DNA of 6,128 bases, from positions 2,330,251 through 2,336,378 of the forward strand of contig CP058705.1 of the NCBI GenBank assembly GCA_013414705.1, in the 5' to 3' direction. Source of the DNA: Defluviicoccus sp. Its GTDB lineage: Bacteria > Pseudomonadota > Alphaproteobacteria > Rhodospirillales > Defluviicoccaceae. A program made the position numbers and the translations under genes. Shown piece after piece: positions 1 to 5,942 of this stretch (the stretch's first letter is position 1; the number at the start of each line of letters is the position of its first letter). The notes below the pieces were generated by a model. That model saw nothing but the letters and a program-made list of their open reading frames with translations. It did no database searches and was not told the origin of the DNA.

Positions 1-66
1 CGAGCCCACCACAACAACACTGGTCCGCCAGTGCTGGACTGGCCGCTCACGAAACGAATCGGGCAT
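1..66 (-). CDS. nadB: L-aspartate oxidase, N-terminal fragment (runs off window)
   Basis: Only the first 22 codons are present, reading MPDSFRERPVQHWRTSVVVVGS before the window ends. The final VVVVGS is the first strand and glycine turn of an FAD-binding Rossmann fold. In L-aspartate oxidase this is normally followed by GGAGL, which would lie outside the window. The start is supported by a strong GAGGAG ribosome binding site (minus strand, 80 to 75) eight bases before the ATG. The gene lies 44 nt downstream of nadA on the same strand, matching the common nadA–nadB order. NadB oxidises L-aspartate to iminoaspartate, the substrate of NadA, in the cytoplasm. Identification rests on position plus the short Rossmann start, so another FAD enzyme is formally possible but unlikely beside nadA. 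Confidence 0.8.
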   Translation of the reverse strand, partial: MPDSFRERPVQHWRTSVVVVGS

Positions 67-110
67 TGTCTGAACTCCTCACCGGCTGTTCTGGCCGGCT
101 TTTCGGCCTC

Positions 111-1130
111 TTACCGGCCGACGGCGAGCATCCGCTCCACGGCGCGCCGGGCGCGCTCGGCAACCATCGGATCGACTTCGACCCGGGGCTCGAGCGTTTG
201 CAGCGAATGCAGAATGTTATCGAGCGTGATCCGCTTCATGTGCGGACACAGGTTGCACGGGCGAACGAATTCGACGTCGGTTACCTCGGCGGCGATGTTG
301 TCGCTCATCGAGCACTCGGTCACCATCAGCACCTTGGGTGGCCGCTTGCTGCGGACATAATCCAGCATCTGCGCCGTCGAGCCGGCGAAATCCGAGGCCT
401 CGATCACGTCGGGCGGGCACTCAGGATGCGCGATCACCACCAGATTCTCGTTGCCGGCGCCACTGCGATAGCCGCGGATCTCGTCGCCGGTGAACCGCTC
501 GTGCACCTCGCAGTGCCCCTTCCAGGTGATGATCTCGACGTCGGTCTGCGAGGCGACGTACTTGCCCAGATACTCGTCCGGAATAAACAGCACCCGGTCG
601 ACACCGAGCGATTCCACCACCTTCACCGCGTTGCCCGACGTGCAGCAGATGTCGGATTCCGCCTTCACCTCAGCCGAGGTGTTGACGTAGGTGACGACCG
701 GTACGCCCGGATAGGCCTCGCGCAGCAGCCGGACGTCGGCACCCGTCACCGATTCCGCCAGCGAACAGCCGGCCCGGTCGTCCGGGATCAGCACGATCTT
801 GTCCGGATTGAGCAGCTTCGAGGTCTCGGCCATGAAGTGCACGCCAGCCTGGACGATCACGTCGGCATCGCTGTCGGCCGCCTTCTGCGCCAGAGCGAGC
901 GAGTCGCCGACGATGTCGGCCACGCAGTGGTAGATCTCCGGCGTCTGGTAGTTGTGCGCCAGGATCACCGCATTGCGCTCCCGTTTCAGCCGGTTGATCT
1001 CGGCCACCAGCGGCGCCATCAGCGGCCATTCCATGCTGGGGATGATACGGCTGACCCGGTCGTAGAGCGGCTGGGTGGCGGCAGCCACCTCCGGAGTGTA
1101 GGAAAGTGCAGCGCTGGCGAGTGCGGTCAT
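111..1130 (-). CDS. nadA: Quinolinate synthase NadA
   Basis: NadA is the cytoplasmic [4Fe-4S] enzyme that condenses iminoaspartate with dihydroxyacetone phosphate to give quinolinate in de novo NAD synthesis. The 339-residue product has the usual family length. Visible family motifs are [10 protein letters not shown] (58-67), GDSLALAQ (75-82), [14 protein letters not shown] (96-109), [11 protein letters not shown] (147-157), TSGNA (164-168), HPECP (235-239), GSTAQM (250-255) and [12 protein letters not shown] (292-303). Likely cluster ligands are C122 (in AGCSLAES), C207 (in WKGHCEVH) and C292 or C295. The spacing of about 85 residues between them fits the family's three conserved cysteines. 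I chose the ATG at 1130 because AAGGG lies five bases upstream. An in-frame ATG at 1172 would start inside the operator palindrome, next to the predicted transcription start. It is the first gene of an operon with nadB. Confidence 0.96.
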   Translation of the reverse strand: MTALASAALSYTPEVAAATQPLYDRVSRIIPSMEWPLMAPLVAEINRLKRERNAVILAHNYQTPEIYHCVADIVGDSLALAQKAADSDADVIVQAGVHFMAETSKLLNPDKIVLIPDDRAGCSLAESVTGADVRLLREAYPGVPVVTYVNTSAEVKAESDICCTSGNAVKVVESLGVDRVLFIPDEYLGKYVASQTDVEIITWKGHCEVHERFTGDEIRGYRSGAGNENLVVIAHPECPPDVIEASDFAGSTAQMLDYVRSKRPPKVLMVTECSMSDNIAAEVTDVEFVRPCNLCPHMKRITLDNILHSLQTLEPRVEVDPMVAERARRAVERMLAVGR

Positions 1131-1152
1131 CGGTACCCTTGGCTCTGTCCAG

Positions 1153-1175
1153 ATTATGCTCATTGGGAGCATAAT
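1153..1175. promoter_or_regulatory. Palindromic operator in front of nadA
   Basis: A perfect inverted repeat, ATTATGCTC – 5 bp – GAGCATAAT, sits between the nadA promoter and the nadA start codon. It begins about where transcription would start, the classic position for a repressor site. Alphaproteobacterial nad genes are known to be controlled by dedicated repressors such as NadQ, and this site has the right form for one. I cannot assign the regulator from the window because no regulator gene is present. The palindrome also argues that the longer nadA reading frame, starting at 1172 within it, is not used. Confidence 0.75.
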
Positions 1176-1183
1176 TCGCCTCT

Positions 1184-1213
1184 ACTATTCCTGCTCAAGA
1201 TAGGGTTGGTCAA
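1184..1213 (-). promoter_or_regulatory. Predicted sigma-70-type promoter of nadA-nadB
   Basis: On the minus strand a -35 box TTGACC (1213 to 1208, five of six consensus bases) is followed after 18 bp by AATAGT (1189 to 1184, four of six). The predicted start is near 1177, giving a leader of about 47 nt before the nadA ATG. The operator palindrome would lie at about +2 to +24. Assigned by eye; the -10 box is imperfect. Confidence 0.5.
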
Positions 1214-1468
1214 GGCGCATTCACGCAACTGCAATGGCTCGAAACATTAAGTGAAGCCGCGACGCGTTCGCGTCCGCCGGTGCCTCTGGTGCTCCCGATA
1301 TGTGTGCAGTGTCCCGGCAACCGCCTCTGGCGGTCACTCTCGTGCCTGCTCTGGTGCTGGTGCAGGTCCTGCGAACCGCACCGGCAGAACAAAATCGGCC
1401 AGTTGCCGCGCCATCCTAGCGCGCTCTCTCACCCCCATTTGCGCAGCAAAAGTCTCGCGGCAAATAAG

Positions 1469-1498
1469 TTCAAAATCCTAATAATCAACAATTATAAG
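1469..1498 (+). promoter_or_regulatory. Possible promoter of the RTX gene in the AT-rich island
   Basis: TTCAAA (1469-1474, four of six -35 bases) lies 18 bp before TATAAG (1493-1498, five of six -10 bases). It would start transcription near 1505 and give a leader of about 230 nt before the RTX start codon. AT-rich DNA yields such matches by chance, so this is only a candidate. The left arm of the inverted repeat described separately lies in its spacer. Confidence 0.3.
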
Positions 1499-1530
1499 AT
1501 TATATATTAATTATTCCCGATTTTTAGGAT
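1475..1530. repeat. 12-bp inverted repeat in an AT-rich island
   Basis: The left arm ATCCTAATAATC (1475-1486) and right arm GATTTTTAGGAT (1519-1530) are inverted copies matching at 11 of 12 positions. Their starts are 44 bp apart, about four helical turns. The AT-rich sequence between them holds further small dyads, such as AATAAT with ATTATT and ATAATC with GATTAT. The arms flank the candidate -10 box, so two operator half-sites for a looping or dimeric regulator are plausible. A cruciform or a remnant of a mobile element are alternatives. Confidence 0.55.
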
Positions 1531-1734
1531 GCTTATGGCAGCAATTCAGCATCACCTTGAGATGATCTGCGGCGCCACCTTTCCAACACCCTTCACTTGC
1601 GGCGCATAAATACGTTAAAACACCCCTAATGGGTTAAAGCTGGGGGTCACTCCGCGGGAACGACTGCCGCCCCTGATACGGCTCATACAGGGCGCGGCTC
1701 ACACAATGAGTGTTGCAAATTCGGAGATGAAACA

Positions 1735-3036
1735 ATGGCAACCCTGACGGTCTCGACGGGTGGATTTCACACGGACACCTGGTATCCGTTCAACCAGATC
1801 AAGACGTTCTCGTGGAGCATCGACGCTCTTACCGGTGACGCCATCGGAACCAAAGGCAGCTACACGATCACGCTCGAAGGCACCGGCCTCGCCGTGACTG
1901 ATGGAAAGCTGTCGGCCGGCACGATCGATTCATGGACCTACGCGAAGGAAACCGATACTCTTTTCACGCTCACCGATCTCAGCGGCTTCGATCCTCTCGA
2001 TTCTGATCTGACCAACAGCGCCGCATTTCGCGAAGCTCTGTTCGCAGACGCCGATACGCTCGCGGGCGATGCGGATGCCGCCAACGTCATTTACGGCTAT
2101 GACAGTGACGATGCGATCACCGGCGGCAGCGTCAAGGACACGCTGAAGGGTGGCGATGGCGTCGACAGCCTTGATGGCGGCGACGGTCGCGACAAGCTCT
2201 TCGGCGAAGACGGCAACGATCAGCTCGATGGCGGCACCGGCATCGACACGCTGATCGGCGGCGATGGCGACGACACGTATGTCGTGGACGAAACCAAGGA
2301 CAAGGTCGTCGAGTACAAGGATCAGGGTACCGATACCGTCAACGCGTCGGCCACCTACACGCTGTCCTACAACATCGAGAACCTGACCCTAACCGGCAGC
2401 GCGAACATCGACGGCACCGGTAACAACCTCGCCAACACGATCACCGGCAACGACGGCAACAACCTGCTGAATGGCGCCGCTGGCGCCGACACCATCGATG
2501 GTGGGCTCGGCGATGACACCCTGCGGGGTGGCAACGGAGACGACAGCATGACCGGCGGTGACGGCACCGACACGGTGTCCTACGCCGGCGCCAATAAGGG
2601 CGTCACCGTCAATCTCGGCACCGGGATTGCCACCGACGACTCGGGTGCCAGCGATACGCTGGCCGAGATCGAAAACATCCTCGGCGGCGGCCACGCCGAT
2701 GCGCTCACCGGCGATACCGGCGCCAACTCCATCGACGGCGGCGACGGAAAGGACACGCTGATCGGCGGTGCGGGTGATGACACGCTCGTCGGCGGCAAAG
2801 GGATCGATACCGCCGACTATTCCGGCGCGGCCGCGGGCGTCACCGTCAGCCTGCTGGTGGGCGAAGCGTCCGACGATGGCGACGGTGGCGCCGATGAGCT
2901 CTCGGGGATTGAAAACATCATCGGCAGTGACACCGGTGCAGATACCATCCTGGGCGACAGCAACGCCAACCGCCTCGAAGGCGGCGAAGGTGCTTTGACG
3001 ACAGCCTGTCCGGCGGCTCCGGCAAGGACACGCTGA
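1735..3036 (+). CDS. RTX calcium-binding repeat protein, 5' half of a frameshifted gene
   Basis: This half encodes 433 residues, of which about 419 are in the true frame; the last 14 (after GGEG) are out-of-frame read-through to a TGA. The ATG has GGAG eight bases upstream. Residues 1-115 are a non-repeat N-terminal domain with no signal peptide, including a segment (about 48-83) of the style GTGL...GxI. From about 126, nonapeptides of the form GGxGxDxLx begin, for example GGDGVDSLD and GGLGDDTLR; these wrap Ca2+ into a parallel beta-roll. A TYVVD...GTDTV...ENLTLTG module covers about 180-235. Two modules beginning TDTVSYAG (278) and IDTADYSG (357) follow. The in-frame part has no cysteine and is very acidic, as expected of a type I secretion substrate. 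No catalytic motif is visible, so an adhesin, S-layer or matrix protein is likelier than an enzyme. The reading frame breaks near 2989-2999 and continues in the next entry. Confidence 0.85.
   Translation: MATLTVSTGGFHTDTWYPFNQIKTFSWSIDALTGDAIGTKGSYTITLEGTGLAVTDGKLSAGTIDSWTYAKETDTLFTLTDLSGFDPLDSDLTNSAAFREALFADADTLAGDADAANVIYGYDSDDAITGGSVKDTLKGGDGVDSLDGGDGRDKLFGEDGNDQLDGGTGIDTLIGGDGDDTYVVDETKDKVVEYKDQGTDTVNASATYTLSYNIENLTLTGSANIDGTGNNLANTITGNDGNNLLNGAAGADTIDGGLGDDTLRGGNGDDSMTGGDGTDTVSYAGANKGVTVNLGTGIATDDSGASDTLAEIENILGGGHADALTGDTGANSIDGGDGKDTLIGGAGDDTLVGGKGIDTADYSGAAAGVTVSLLVGEASDDGDGGADELSGIENIIGSDTGADTILGDSNANRLEGGEGALTTACPAAPARTR
2989..2999 (+). other. Frameshift site inside the RTX gene
   Basis: Upstream the frame reads GGC GGC GAA GGT (GGEG). 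Five bases later GAC GAC AGC CTG TCC (DDSLS) resumes the repeat in the -1 frame. GGEG followed directly by DDSLS would be a perfect nonapeptide, so the five bases GCTTT are the net disturbance: a five-base insertion, a two-base insertion, or loss of one base from a six-base insertion. The sequence TGCTTTG is not a classic X-XXY-YYZ slippery heptamer, so a mutation or sequencing error is likelier than programmed frameshifting. Confidence 0.9.
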
Positions 3037-4463
3037 TCGGCGGTGAGGGCAACGACAGCCTCGACGGCGGCTCGGGCAGCGATTCCATGGTCGGCGGTGC
3101 GGGCGACGACACCTACGTTGTCGACAGCAGCTGGGACAAGGTGGTCGAGGCGGCCGACGAAGGCACCGACACGGTTCAGGCCTGGGTAAACTATACCCTG
3201 GGCGCGAACGTCGAGCGCCTGGAACTGCAGGGCATCACCAACATCAAGGGCTACGGCAATTCCGGCGACAACACCTTCGTCGGCAATTCCGGCGACAACT
3301 TTTTCGACGGCAAGGCCGGTATCGATACCATCGATTATTCCGGCGAAACCGACGCCGTCTTCGTCGATCTTTCCACCGGCAAGGCGATCGGCAACAGCAT
3401 CGGCACCGACACGCTGAAGAACATCGAGAATATCATTGGCAGCGACCAGGCCGACGACCTCACCGGCAACGCGGTCGCGAATGTCATCGATGGCGGAGCC
3501 GGCGACGACACCATCGACGGCGGCGCAGGCCTCGATACCATCGATTATTCCAGTGCAACCGCCGCCGTCACCGTCAACCTCACCACCGGGGAGGCGACGG
3601 GCAGCAGCATCGGCACCGATACGTTGACGAGCATCGAGAACGTGATCGGCAGCGACCAGGCCGACGATATCATCGGCACCACAGCCGCGAACGTGATCAG
3701 TGGCGGCGACGGCAACGACACGATCGACGGCGTCGACGGCGCCAACAGCATTGACGGCGGCGCCGGTGTCGACGCGCTCTACGGTGGCGATGCAGCAGAC
3801 ACCATTTTGGGTGGTGACGGTGGCGACGAACTCCGGGGTGGGGGCGCGGCAGACAGCCTCACCGGCGGTGAGGGCGAAGACACGATTATTGGTGATGCAG
3901 GTGCCGACCACATCGATCTGACCGAGCTCACCAGCGCCGAAGATGTCGTGCAGTTGGACGATTTCTCCGCGGCTGACATCATCACCGGGTTCAACGCCAC
4001 GGAAGGCGACGCAACGGAAGATTATCTGGATATCAGCGTTGCCCAAATGGCGAGTGGAGGTGCGTTCGTCACCCTCGATGACCCAACTACGTCCGTGACT
4101 GCGTCCGACGCTCCGGTGTTTACAACCATCACCGGCGCCACCGATCTCGACAGCGTGACCGCGGATGCCAACACCCTGATCGCCGACCTGGCGGACAATA
4201 TCGCCGATGCCGCAGCCCTGGAGGCGGCACTGGAAACCGGCGGTGCCCTTGAGTTGACGGCAAGCGGGGCCTGGAACGTCGGCGACAGCTTCCTCTCGGC
4301 GTTCGACGACGGAACCGACACCTTCGTCGCCCGGGTCGTCGTCAATGAAGCTGTCGCGGATGACGAAACGTTCAGCGACGTGACGGCCACGGTGATTGCT
4401 CAGCTCGTCGGGATCGACGATGTGACCGAGCTCGCGGCCACGAACTTCGACTTTATCGTCTGA
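2997..4463 (+). CDS. RTX calcium-binding repeat protein, 3' half with type I secretion C-terminus
   Basis: This is the continuation of the upstream RTX half in the -1 frame: 488 codons counted from the GAC where repeat coding resumes. As a stand-alone gene the first ATG is at 3087, but it has no ribosome binding site and lies inside a repeat, so independent translation is doubtful. Nonapeptides such as GGSGKDTLI and GGAGDDTYV lead into a second TYVVD...GTDTV module. Then come two 70-residue IDTIDYSG modules in tandem and another nonapeptide run ending near residue 307. The last 181 residues are not repeats. They begin with a [12 protein letters not shown]...DYLDIS segment, contain an Ala-rich probable helix ([14 protein letters not shown]), and end in NFDFIV. 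An acidic residue followed by a hydrophobic tail at the very end is typical of type I secretion signals. There is no cysteine. The C-terminus resembles those of other large alphaproteobacterial RTX proteins, though I cannot name the family with certainty. Confidence 0.83.
   Translation, partial: DDSLSGGSGKDTLIGGEGNDSLDGGSGSDSMVGGAGDDTYVVDSSWDKVVEAADEGTDTVQAWVNYTLGANVERLELQGITNIKGYGNSGDNTFVGNSGDNFFDGKAGIDTIDYSGETDAVFVDLSTGKAIGNSIGTDTLKNIENIIGSDQADDLTGNAVANVIDGGAGDDTIDGGAGLDTIDYSSATAAVTVNLTTGEATGSSIGTDTLTSIENVIGSDQADDIIGTTAANVISGGDGNDTIDGVDGANSIDGGAGVDALYGGDAADTILGGDGGDELRGGGAADSLTGGEGEDTIIGDAGADHIDLTELTSAEDVVQLDDFSAADIITGFNATEGDATEDYLDISVAQMASGGAFVTLDDPTTSVTASDAPVFTTITGATDLDSVTADANTLIADLADNIADAAALEAALETGGALELTASGAWNVGDSFLSAFDDGTDTFVARVVVNEAVADDETFSDVTATVIAQLVGIDDVTELAATNFDFIV
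3321..3740 (+). repeat. Two tandem 210-bp (70-residue) modules in the RTX gene
   Basis: The units are 3321-3530 and 3531-3740. They start with IDTIDYSG and LDTIDYSS and share [16 protein letters not shown]. By hand alignment 47 of 70 residues agree, without gaps. The DNA shares exact blocks at a 210-bp offset, such as AGCGACCAGGCCGACGA at 3441 and 3651. Two more diverged copies lie upstream of the frameshift, starting at 2566 and 2803. Confidence 0.85.
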
Positions 4464-4474
4464 TTGTTCGTACA

Positions 4475-4492
4475 TCCTCGCCGCGGCGAGGA
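4475..4492. repeat. Perfect 18-bp palindrome after the RTX stop codon
   Basis: TCCTCGCCGCGGCGAGGA is fully self-complementary and lies 11 bases after the stop codon. In RNA it would form a short GC-rich hairpin just ahead of the terminator, which might stabilise the transcript's 3' end. A protein-binding site is the alternative. There is no T-run after it, so it is not itself a terminator. Confidence 0.6.
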
Positions 4493-4511
4493 GTATCCCA
4501 ACGCCGGCCAG

Positions 4512-4541
4512 CCCCGTCTGCCGAAAGGCAGGCGGGGTTTT
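4512..4541 (+). terminator. Rho-independent terminator of the RTX gene
   Basis: An 11-bp stem (CCCCGTCTGCC with GGCAGGCGGGG, one G-U pair) closes a GAAA tetraloop and is followed by TTTTGCTT. It lies 48 bases after the RTX stop codon. The opposite strand lacks a T-run after the hairpin, so it acts on the plus strand only and does not obviously serve yacG. Confidence 0.92.
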
Positions 4542-4626
4542 GCTTGTCTGCAGCAGACTGAAATAGTGCCCGGCCCTTACGACCGTGCTTGCTTCGCGGG
4601 CTCCGGAGCGTTTGTGCTGTCTCCGT

Positions 4627-4863
4627 CTATCGATCTTCGCCACCGAGCGGAGATCCCTCCCCCTCTTCACCATCAAGGGCGTCCGGGTCGTCCTCGACCA
4701 CCGGGATACGGTAGGACTCGGAAAGCCAGCGGTGCAGATCGACGTCCGCGCAGCGCTTCGAACAGAAGGGGCGCAGGCGCGCATCCGCCGGCTGGCCGCA
4801 GATCGGGCAGGCCCGCGGCGTTTGTCCGCCCGGTTTTGCTGTTCTGACAGGTCCTGCGCTCAT
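4627..4863 (-). CDS. yacG: DNA gyrase inhibitor YacG (small zinc-binding protein)
   Basis: A 78-residue protein, close to the family's usual 60-80. It has the YacG zinc motif CPIC (19-22) and FCSKRC (33-38), with ligands C19, C22, C34 and C38, followed by the signature ADVDLHRWLSESYRIP (39-54). The rest is an acidic C-terminal tail. In E. coli YacG binds the GyrB subunit and blocks DNA binding by gyrase. The ATG overlaps the stop codon of rng as ATGA, and GGAG lies seven bases upstream inside rng, so translation is probably coupled. It is the last gene of the maf-rng-yacG operon and converges on the RTX gene. An in-frame extension upstream to 5193 lies wholly within rng in another frame, so I reject that longer start. 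Confidence 0.94.
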   Translation of the reverse strand: MSAGPVRTAKPGGQTPRACPICGQPADARLRPFCSKRCADVDLHRWLSESYRIPVVEDDPDALDGEEGEGSPLGGEDR

Positions 4864-5942
4864 CGCTGCTCTCCGGACATTGGCAGGAGCGGATCGGTCG
4901 GCTGCTGTGGAGCGTGCACACGCCCGCAGCCCGCACACGCCGGGCACACGCCCAGCAGGCGGGACGCCAGCGACGGGCCGCGTTTCTCGCGCGTGAGTTC
5001 CACCAGCCCCGTTCTCGTCCAGCCACCGATCTTGAGTGCACGCTCGCCATCGTCCAACACCGCCTGCAAAGCAGCGAGGATCTTCGCCCTCTCCGCCGGC
5101 CGGCGCACCGGGATGAAATCGATGACGATCCGCCCGGCAAGGTCGCGCAACCGCACCTCGCGACCAATGGCAGCCGCCGCGTGCTGGTTGCACGCGAGCG
5201 CCGCCGCCTTCGCCGAGGATCCCGCCTCGCTGCCGAGATCAACGTCGATAGCCACCACGGCCGCCGTCTCCTCGATGATCAGCTTACCGCCACCGGGAAG
5301 CGGTACCCGCGGCGACAGCGCGGCCTCGATCGCCTCGCTCACCCCTTCCGCCTCAAACAGCGACGCCTGACCACGCCATGGCTGCAGGCGGGACGCGAGC
5401 GCCGGCCACGTGGCGCGCAGACGCACCAGACGCGCCGGATCATCGACGACGATGCTCCGCAGCGCGCCTCCCGCGTCGGCGTGCTGCAACAGCGCTTCGA
5501 TCGCATCGGGACCGCGGGCAAGACGTCGCGGTATTGGCCCGGATGCGAGCACCGACGCGAGATCGCCAAGCGTTGTGTCCGCCAGCCGAGCATTGAAGTT
5601 CCCGGGGATCTCTTCCGTAAGCTTCCCCGTCAATTTCCCGGTCAGCTTCGGCCCCTTGTCGCCTTCGGCCACACGCAGCACCTGGACGACCACCGTCTCA
5701 CCGTCCGACGGCAACCGGCCATCAGCCGCGTCGGCGGCCATCAGCAAACCGGACCGCCGCTGGCCAATGTCGACGAACGCCCCGCCCATCGCCGGAACCC
5801 GTCGGCTCACCCGGCCAAGAAAGACGTCACAGACCCGCAGATCGTCGACGTCGAGCGCCAATGCTACCAGCATCCCGCGCTCGCGGCCGGCGGCACACGC
5901 GGTGCCCGCATAGCTCGAAATCAGCACCTCATCGATTGGCAT
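4860..5942 (-). CDS. rng: Ribonuclease E/G family protein (short alphaproteobacterial form)
   Basis: This is an endoribonuclease of the RNase E/G family, acting on rRNA or mRNA precursors. The 360-residue form is shorter than E. coli RNase G (about 490). Order: N-terminal IDEVLIS; S1-type RNA-binding segment at about 38-95 ([19 protein letters not shown]); a GKLT repeat at 98-109; then the DNase I-like core. Core motifs are [14 protein letters not shown] (222-235), [26 protein letters not shown] (251-276) and [11 protein letters not shown] (312-322), followed by a Zn-link CPAC (333-336). D233 and D275 match the two metal-binding aspartates of RNase E, but the conserved Asn two residues after the first is Asp235 here. 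I prefer the ATG at 5942 (MPIDEVLIS), overlapping the maf end by 14 bases. An ATG at 5954 is equally possible, and neither has a clear ribosome binding site. Confidence 0.92.
   Translation of the reverse strand: MPIDEVLISSYAGTACAAGRERGMLVALALDVDDLRVCDVFLGRVSRRVPAMGGAFVDIGQRRSGLLMAADAADGRLPSDGETVVVQVLRVAEGDKGPKLTGKLTGKLTEEIPGNFNARLADTTLGDLASVLASGPIPRRLARGPDAIEALLQHADAGGALRSIVVDDPARLVRLRATWPALASRLQPWRGQASLFEAEGVSEAIEAALSPRVPLPGGGKLIIEETAAVVAIDVDLGSEAGSSAKAAALACNQHAAAAIGREVRLRDLAGRIVIDFIPVRRPAERAKILAALQAVLDDGERALKIGGWTRTGLVELTREKRGPSLASRLLGVCPACAGCGRVHAPQQPTDPLLPMSGEQR
5617..5652. repeat. Three degenerate 12-bp units within rng (GKLT repeat)
   Basis: The plus strand reads GTAAGCTTCCCC, GTCAATTTCCCG and GTCAGCTTCGGC in succession. 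On the coding strand this gives [12 protein letters not shown] at residues 98-109 of the RNase, directly after the S1 domain. Relatives usually have a single KGxxLT here, so the extra copies look like a local expansion of eight residues. Confidence 0.7.

Larger units (their letters stand above)
1214..1734. other. Intergenic region between nadA and the RTX gene, no convincing gene
   Basis: Short open frames here encode Arg/Cys/Ser-rich peptides without family motifs or good ribosome binding sites, so I do not call genes. The region holds two short perfect inverted repeats: GACGCG-TT-CGCGTC at 1261-1274 and ACCGCC-TCT-GGCGGT at 1320-1334. From about 1461 to 1530 comes an abruptly AT-rich stretch with a 12-bp inverted repeat. 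A hexamer GTTAAA appears twice, at 1614-1619 and 1633-1638, 19 bp apart and about two helical turns. The region ends with GGAG at 1723-1726, eight bases before the RTX start codon. It must carry the RTX promoter, and it could hide a small RNA, but nothing I can prove. Confidence 0.6.

Noticed and set aside
81..120. Terminator between nadA and nadB
   Set aside because: Several overlapping five-base CCGGC/GCCGG stems exist, but no T-run follows on the minus strand, and the nadB ribosome binding site and start come at once.
1131..1172. Longer NadA start at 1172 (14 extra residues, MLPMSIIW...)
   Set aside because: Its start codon lies inside the operator palindrome and next to the predicted transcription start. 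The ATG at 1130 has an AAGGG ribosome binding site.
66..1250. A 394-codon open frame on the plus strand opposite nadA
   Set aside because: NadA motifs on the other strand are unmistakable. This frame gives an Arg/His-rich protein typical of an antisense shadow.
1251..1510. Small proteins encoded at 1251-1481, 1280-1510 and 1210-1392 (minus)
   Set aside because: There is no convincing ribosome binding site, composition is Arg/Cys/Ser-rich, and there are no motifs. They look like chance frames in intergenic DNA.
1614..1638. CtrA-type site from the GTTAAA direct repeats
   Set aside because: The CtrA consensus is TTAA-N7-TTAA. Here the exact TTAA copies are 15 bp apart, and the only closer match has CTAA.
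2992..2998. Programmed -1 frameshifting at TGCTTTG
   Set aside because: It does not match a slippery heptamer that lets both tRNAs re-pair, and I see no clear stimulatory structure. The frame break falls inside a repeat rather than at a domain boundary.
2817..4784. A 655-codon open frame on the minus strand opposite the RTX gene
   Set aside because: It is a by-product of GC-rich Gly/Asp codons in the RTX repeats, which leave the opposite strand free of stops. The protein has no family motif and runs across the RTX terminator and into yacG.
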